This document shows, piece after piece, positions 6,738 to 10,018 of a stretch of 10,018 bases of DNA (positions within the stretch are counted from its first letter, which is position 1; each line of letters opens with the position of its first letter). Source of the DNA: Actinomycetes bacterium (GTDB lineage Bacteria > Actinomycetota > Actinomycetes > Propionibacteriales > Nocardioidaceae); assembly GCA_023252095.1 (NCBI GenBank), contig JAHEXN010000003.1:29384-39401 (forward strand), written 5' to 3'. The position numbers and the translations under genes were made by a program. Under the pieces are notes generated by a model. That model ran no database searches. It saw only the letters and a program-made list of their open reading frames with translations, and was not told the origin of the DNA.

Positions 6738-7121
6738 GTGAAGTTCGAGTACGCGCCCGACGTCGACGGCGACCCCGATCCGGGTGAGGTCGTGTGGACG
6801 TGGGTCGCGTACGAGGACGACCCGACGCAGGGCAAGGACCGCCCCGTGCTGCTCGTGGGTCGTGACGGGGAGCAGCTCCTCGGACTCGCCCTCACGAGCA
6901 AGGACCACGACCGCGACCACGACCAGGAGGCCCGCGCGGGTCGCCACTGGCTCGATCTCGGCACGGGTCCGTGGGACTCCCGCGGCCGACCCAGCGAGGT
7001 GCGCCTCGACCGTCTCCTCCGGGTCGATCCCGACGCGGTCCGCCGCGAGGGTGCCGTGCTCGACGAGCCCCGCTTCGCTGCGGTCGTGGGCGCCGCGCGC
7101 CGGTACGTCGAGGCCTCGTGA
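6738..7121 (+). CDS. PemK/MazF-like protein without a visible antitoxin
   Basis: A 127-residue protein with the PemK/MazF barrel pattern: PGEVVWTWVAYEDDP (15-29), KDRPVLLVGR with the Arg-Pro pair that in MazF enzymes helps cleave RNA, then LLGLALTSKDH, where the Thr-Ser matches the second active-site strand, and VRLDRLLRV followed by EGAVLDEPRF. Actinobacterial relatives with the W-x-W...YEDDP start are commonly annotated as type II toxins yet often stand alone. No small ORF for an antitoxin lies in the 49 bp upstream, and the next gene downstream is a membrane protein, so a classic toxin-antitoxin pair is not supported. GTG 6738 is chosen over the in-frame GTG 6720 because the latter is crowded against the upstream gene and adds non-family residues. 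RNase activity is uncertain. Confidence 0.75.
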   Translation: MKFEYAPDVDGDPDPGEVVWTWVAYEDDPTQGKDRPVLLVGRDGEQLLGLALTSKDHDRDHDQEARAGRHWLDLGTGPWDSRGRPSEVRLDRLLRVDPDAVRREGAVLDEPRFAAVVGAARRYVEAS

Positions 7122-7131
7122 GCACGCGCCG

Positions 7132-8235
7132 ATGAGCGAGGAGCCGGGGCGCGCCGCGCCCACGATCGGACGGTTCGACGCGTTCCAGCGCCGCCACCGG
7201 CTGCTCGGGCTTCCGCTGGCGGTCGTCTACAAGTACTTCGACGACCAGGGCCCGTACCTCGCCGCGATCATCGCGTACTACGCCTTCTTCGCGATCTTCC
7301 CGATCCTGCTGATCGGCACGTCGGTGCTCGGCTTCCTGCTGCAGGGCAATCCCGAGCTGAGCGACCGGCTCCTCGACTCCGCGCTCAGCCAGTTCCCGAT
7401 CGTCGGCGACCAGCTCGGTCGTCCCGAGGGCCTGAGCGGCAGCACGGTCGCGATCGTCGTCGGTGTCGTGACGGCGCTGTACGGGGCGATCAACCTGGGG
7501 CAGGCGCTGCAGAACGCGGCCAACCAGGTGTGGGCGGTGCCGCGCAACAGTCGGGCCAACCCCTTCCTGCAGCGGTTCCGCAGCCTGGTGTTCCTGGCGA
7601 TCGGCGGCCTCGGGATTCTCAGCATCGCGATCGCGAACTCGGTGCTGGCCAATCTCGACAACATCGGCACGGAGTGGTCCGACGACCTCAACAAGATCTT
7701 CGGCTGGGTCGGTTTCGGCCTCACGGTCGTCGTGTTCATGATGATCTTCCACCTGATCAGCGGCAGCCGGGCCACGTGGCGCCGGGTGCTGCCGGGCGCG
7801 GTCGTCACCGCGCTTCTCTGGCAGCTGCTGCAGATCCTGGGTCAGGTCTACGTCTCGGGCGTCATCAACCGGGCGAGCCAGATGAACGGCACGTTCGCGC
7901 TGGTGCTCGGTCTCATGGGGTTCATCTTCCTGGCTGCCCTGATGGTCGTGATCGGCCTGGAGAGCATGGTCGTCGTGGCCCGTCACCTGTACCCACGGGC
8001 CCTGCTGACCCCGTTCACCGACAACGTCGTGCTGACCGAGGCGGACCAGCGGGCCTACATCAGCTACGCCAAGATGCAGCGCCACAAGGGCTTCCAGACG
8101 ATCGAGGCCCGTTTCGAGGACACGTCCGAGCAGCCGGCGGTGCTCGACCCGGCTCCGGACCGCCCGGCGATCGCCGCGCCGGAGGTTCCGCCCGCCGACC
8201 CCGTGCCGAGCCCGCCGGAGCGCTCGCCGCGCTGA
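7132..8235 (+). CDS. YihY/virulence factor BrkB family inner-membrane protein
   Basis: A 367-residue integral membrane protein. After a basic N-terminus (residues 14-40) come about six hydrophobic segments near 42-70, 104-124, 150-172, 190-210, 220-242 and 252-282. The family hallmarks are present: AAIIAYYAFFAIFPILL in the first segment, LYGAINLGQALQNAANQVW (116-134), and the later RRVLPGAVVTALLWQLLQ. The C-terminal tail (about 300-367) is cytoplasmic, Pro/Ala-rich and probably disordered. The family was once called ribonuclease BN by mistake; its real role (membrane or cell-envelope related) is unknown. The start ATG 7132 is 10 nt after the PemK-like stop and has no strong ribosome binding site, which suggests translational coupling to that gene. 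The family call is confident. Confidence 0.9.
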   Translation: MSEEPGRAAPTIGRFDAFQRRHRLLGLPLAVVYKYFDDQGPYLAAIIAYYAFFAIFPILLIGTSVLGFLLQGNPELSDRLLDSALSQFPIVGDQLGRPEGLSGSTVAIVVGVVTALYGAINLGQALQNAANQVWAVPRNSRANPFLQRFRSLVFLAIGGLGILSIAIANSVLANLDNIGTEWSDDLNKIFGWVGFGLTVVVFMMIFHLISGSRATWRRVLPGAVVTALLWQLLQILGQVYVSGVINRASQMNGTFALVLGLMGFIFLAALMVVIGLESMVVVARHLYPRALLTPFTDNVVLTEADQRAYISYAKMQRHKGFQTIEARFEDTSEQPAVLDPAPDRPAIAAPEVPPADPVPSPPERSPR

Positions 8236-8271
8236 TCGATCGCGCGCAACGGCGCCTCGCGCTCCGCGGCA

Positions 8272-8285
8272 CCCACTAGAGTGGG
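8272..8285. promoter_or_regulatory. Promoter of the cold-shock gene with palindrome over the -10
   Basis: CCCAC-TAGA-GTGGG is a perfect inverted repeat, and TAGAGT (8277-8282) within it is a good -10. The predicted leader is about 30 nt. The -35 region is not consensus. The symmetry may be an operator or may let the start of the promoter fold; no long cspA-like thermosensing leader is present. Confidence 0.45.
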
Positions 8286-8306
8286 GGACTGCACGGTTTC
8301 GACGAC

Positions 8307-8313
8307 GAGAGGG
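8307..8313 (+). promoter_or_regulatory. Shine-Dalgarno of the cold-shock gene
   Basis: GAGAGGG stands 5 nt before ATG 8319, supporting that start and a leadered mRNA, unlike several neighbours. Confidence 0.6.
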
Positions 8314-8318
8314 TTGAC

Positions 8319-8714
8319 ATGCCCACGGGCAAGGTGAGGTGGTTCGACGCCGCCAAGGGTTTCGGCTTCCTGTCGTCGGACGAGGGTGAGGACGTCTACG
8401 TCCACTCCGACGCGCTTCCGGCGGGGGTCGACACGCTCAAGCCGGGTCAGCGGGTCGAGTTCGGCATCGCCCAAGGTCGCCGCGGCGACCAGGCGCTGCA
8501 GCTCAAGCTCGTCGAGACCGCGGCACCGGGTCGCAAGCAGGTCCAGGCCAAGCGCAAGGACCCCGAGCAGATGGTCGTCATCGTCGAGGACCTCATCCGC
8601 ATGCTCGACGACCTGGGGGAGGGGTACCGGCACGGCCGACAGCCTGATGCCCGCAAGTCCAAGCCGGTCGCCCAGGTCCTGCGCGCGCTCGCGGGCGAGC
8701 TCGACCCCAGCTGA
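8319..8714 (+). CDS. Cold-shock-domain nucleic-acid-binding protein with C-terminal extension
   Basis: A 131-residue protein. Residues 1-67 form a cold-shock domain: GKVRWFDAAKGFGFL with the RNP1-like KGFGFL at 13-18, then the RNP2-like VYVHSDAL (26-33), ending in ALQLKLVE. Aromatics Trp8, Phe9, Phe15 and Phe17 would stack on single-stranded RNA or DNA. Residues about 70-131 are an extension absent from 67-residue CspA types: a basic linker (GRKQVQAKRK) and helices (MVVIVEDLIRMLDDLGEGY, PVAQVLRALAGELD). This longer form is typical of actinobacteria such as the mycobacterial CspB type. The likely role is RNA chaperone or single-strand binding in the cytosol. The stop is only 3 bp from the stop of the convergent MFS gene. 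Confidence 0.92.
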   Translation: MPTGKVRWFDAAKGFGFLSSDEGEDVYVHSDALPAGVDTLKPGQRVEFGIAQGRRGDQALQLKLVETAAPGRKQVQAKRKDPEQMVVIVEDLIRMLDDLGEGYRHGRQPDARKSKPVAQVLRALAGELDPS

Positions 8715-8717
8715 CCG

Positions 8718-10018
8718 TCAGTACTGCGGCTCGGGGTCGCCGCGATCGACCTCGACCGCGCGGCGAGGGCCCTGCCGCAGCTTGACCACGACGAACGCGA
8801 GCCAGGCCAGGCCGATGCCGGCCACGACGAGCAGGCCCGCGTTGACGCTCGCCTCGATCGTGAACAGGCCGATGCCGATGAGACCGCCGGTGACCCAGCT
8901 CAGCTGGATCAACGTCTCTGACCGAGCGAACATCGACGTGCGGACCCGCTCGGGCACGTCTCGTTGGATCAGGGCGTCGAGGCTCAGCTTGCCGAGTGAC
9001 TGGCACAGGCCCGCCGTCAGTCCCAGCACGATCGCGGTCACCCAGCTCAGCGTGAGCGAGACGACTGCGAGCACCGCGGTGTCGACGATCAGCACGAAGA
9101 TCACGATCGCCTCGGGCGCGCGTGACCGCAGCACGTTGCCGAGCAGCACGCCGACCGTGCTGCCCGCACCTGCGGCGCCGATCACGAGGCCGAGGAGGAT
9201 CGTGGCGTTGCCATTCCACCCGAGAGACTCCGGCGGCTCCCGCAGGACGAACGCCATGAAGATCGTCAGGAAGCCCGTGATGAGCCGCAGCCCGGCGTTG
9301 CAGCGCAGCGCGTTGACGACTCCGCGCGGCGCGAGGACGCCCTTGACCCCGTTCGCGGCGGTGAGGTCGATCTTGTCCTCGCCGTCGCTGGAGTCGACCC
9401 GCGCCGGCAGGAGGATGGCCAGCACCGTGCCGACGACGAACAGCACGAACGCGTAGCGGAGCGACCACTCGGCGCCGAAGTAGGCGGCGCCGACCGCGAG
9501 GGGCGCGGAGATCGCTCCGGCCGCGGTGCCCGTGAGGGAGATGCGGGAGTTCGCCTTGACCAGGGTCAGCTGCTCGGGGAGCAGGCGCGGGACGGCCGAG
9601 GCGCGGGTGATGCCGTAGGCCTTCGACGACACCAGGCACAGGAGGGCGGCGATGAAGAAGGTCGCCGACTGCTCGGCCACGGCCCCGGCGAGCACCCAGC
9701 AGCTAAACGCGCGCACCGCGAGAGTGGCGCCGATCGCCCAGCGGCGTCCGCGCTGGAACTTGTCGAGGAACGGGCCGATCAAGGGCGCGACGACGGCGAA
9801 CGGCAGCATCGTCAGGACCAGGAAGAGGGCCACCTGCCCGGTGGCCTCGTCCGTCGGGGCGGTGAAGAACACCGTGCCGGCCAGGGAGATCGCGACGGCG
9901 GCGTCGCCCGCAGTGTTGAAGGCGTGCAGCTCGAGCAGTCGCGAGAGTCCCGACTCGCCGGCACCCGAGGAGTGCGTGAACCGGCGCGCCCGGACGAAGG
10001 CCCAGCGGCTGCCGCCGG
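8718..10018 (-). CDS. MFS transporter, 5' end outside the window
   Basis: On the minus strand the frame is open to the right edge, giving at least 432 residues; the GTG at 9872 is internal because the upstream frame reads RFTHSSGAGESGLSRLLEL, then AFNTAGDAAVAISLAGTVFF, a plausible first membrane segment. About a dozen hydrophobic segments follow, including VALFLVLTMLPFAVVAPLIG, then the DKFQRGRRW loop that corresponds to the MFS D-x-x-x-R-R-x-R/G motif between helices 2 and 3. A charged mid-protein loop (VDSSDGEDKIDLTAANGVKG) fits the usual 6+6 split. The protein ends RGDPEPQY. It probably exports a small molecule using the proton gradient; the substrate is unknown. It converges on the cold-shock gene. 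Confidence 0.87.
   Translation of the reverse strand, partial: GGSRWAFVRARRFTHSSGAGESGLSRLLELHAFNTAGDAAVAISLAGTVFFTAPTDEATGQVALFLVLTMLPFAVVAPLIGPFLDKFQRGRRWAIGATLAVRAFSCWVLAGAVAEQSATFFIAALLCLVSSKAYGITRASAVPRLLPEQLTLVKANSRISLTGTAAGAISAPLAVGAAYFGAEWSLRYAFVLFVVGTVLAILLPARVDSSDGEDKIDLTAANGVKGVLAPRGVVNALRCNAGLRLITGFLTIFMAFVLREPPESLGWNGNATILLGLVIGAAGAGSTVGVLLGNVLRSRAPEAIVIFVLIVDTAVLAVVSLTLSWVTAIVLGLTAGLCQSLGKLSLDALIQRDVPERVRTSMFARSETLIQLSWVTGGLIGIGLFTIEASVNAGLLVVAGIGLAWLAFVVVKLRQGPRRAVEVDRGDPEPQY

Noticed and set aside
4865..6964. Long minus-strand ORF (699 codons) opposite the acyl-CoA synthetase
   Set aside because: It is antisense to a complete enzyme with all ANL motifs; its composition is Arg/Asp/Val/Leu-rich without recognisable domains, as expected from a GC-rich shadow frame.
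6738..7121. Complete toxin-antitoxin module
   Set aside because: Only a PemK-like protein is present; the 49 bp upstream cannot encode an antitoxin and the downstream gene is a membrane protein.
7132..8235. Ribonuclease BN annotation of the YihY gene
   Set aside because: This is an old family misnomer; the sequence is a multi-pass membrane protein with no nuclease motif.
8236..8318. Cold-shock riboswitch-like leader
   Set aside because: The predicted leader is only about 30 nt, too short for the long folding leader of cspA-type genes.

Overview
The window is GC-rich and gene-dense and looks like an actinobacterial chromosome. The Nocardioidaceae (Aeromicrobium/Nocardioides type) are a guess from gene content, not something proven here. 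The clues are strong G/C bias at third codon positions, GTG starts, a 131-residue actinobacterial cold-shock protein, FadD-like and HxlR proteins, a GAF regulator lacking the sigma-54 AAA+ module, and several promoters whose -10 box lies exactly 6 nt before the start codon (leaderless mRNA). I see no insertion sequence, phage gene, CRISPR array, tRNA or rRNA.

Layout. 1-451: 3' part of a RibD_C/dihydrofolate-reductase-family protein (+). 496-1785: AcoR-like GAF regulator (+). 1867-2349: HxlR regulator (-), divergent from 2405-2863, a PaaI-type hotdog thioesterase (+). 3004-4527 and 4611-5018: an ExaC/AldB-type aldehyde dehydrogenase and its usual partner, a DUF779 protein (+). 5069-6688: acyl-CoA synthetase (+). 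6738-7121: orphan PemK/MazF-like protein (+), followed by 7132-8235, a YihY/BrkB membrane protein (+). 8319-8714: cold-shock-domain protein (+). 8718 to the right edge: MFS transporter (-), 5' end outside.

How the parts fit. The GAF regulator, aldehyde dehydrogenase and DUF779 protein form a recognisable aldehyde (acetaldehyde/alcohol) oxidation set. The HxlR-thioesterase pair sits between the regulator and its presumed target. Two kinds of cis-element support a regulatory link. A CRP-like palindrome (GTGA-N6-TCAC) lies at both the regulator promoter and the aldehyde dehydrogenase promoter. Three tandem 11-bp GCAAC units lie just upstream of the candidate aldehyde dehydrogenase -10. The C-terminal half of the GAF regulator resembles a SARP output (winged helix plus BTAD-like helices), and SARPs are known to bind 11-bp-spaced direct repeats, so the array is a natural candidate target. 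A 15-bp hairpin separates the aldehyde dehydrogenase from DUF779. The HxlR-thioesterase gap carries a perfect GTCTGT-N3-ACAGAC palindrome, probably the HxlR operator.

Nothing here is clearly a new defence or mobile system. The most interesting material is the regulatory architecture of the aldehyde dehydrogenase locus and the run of leaderless promoters.
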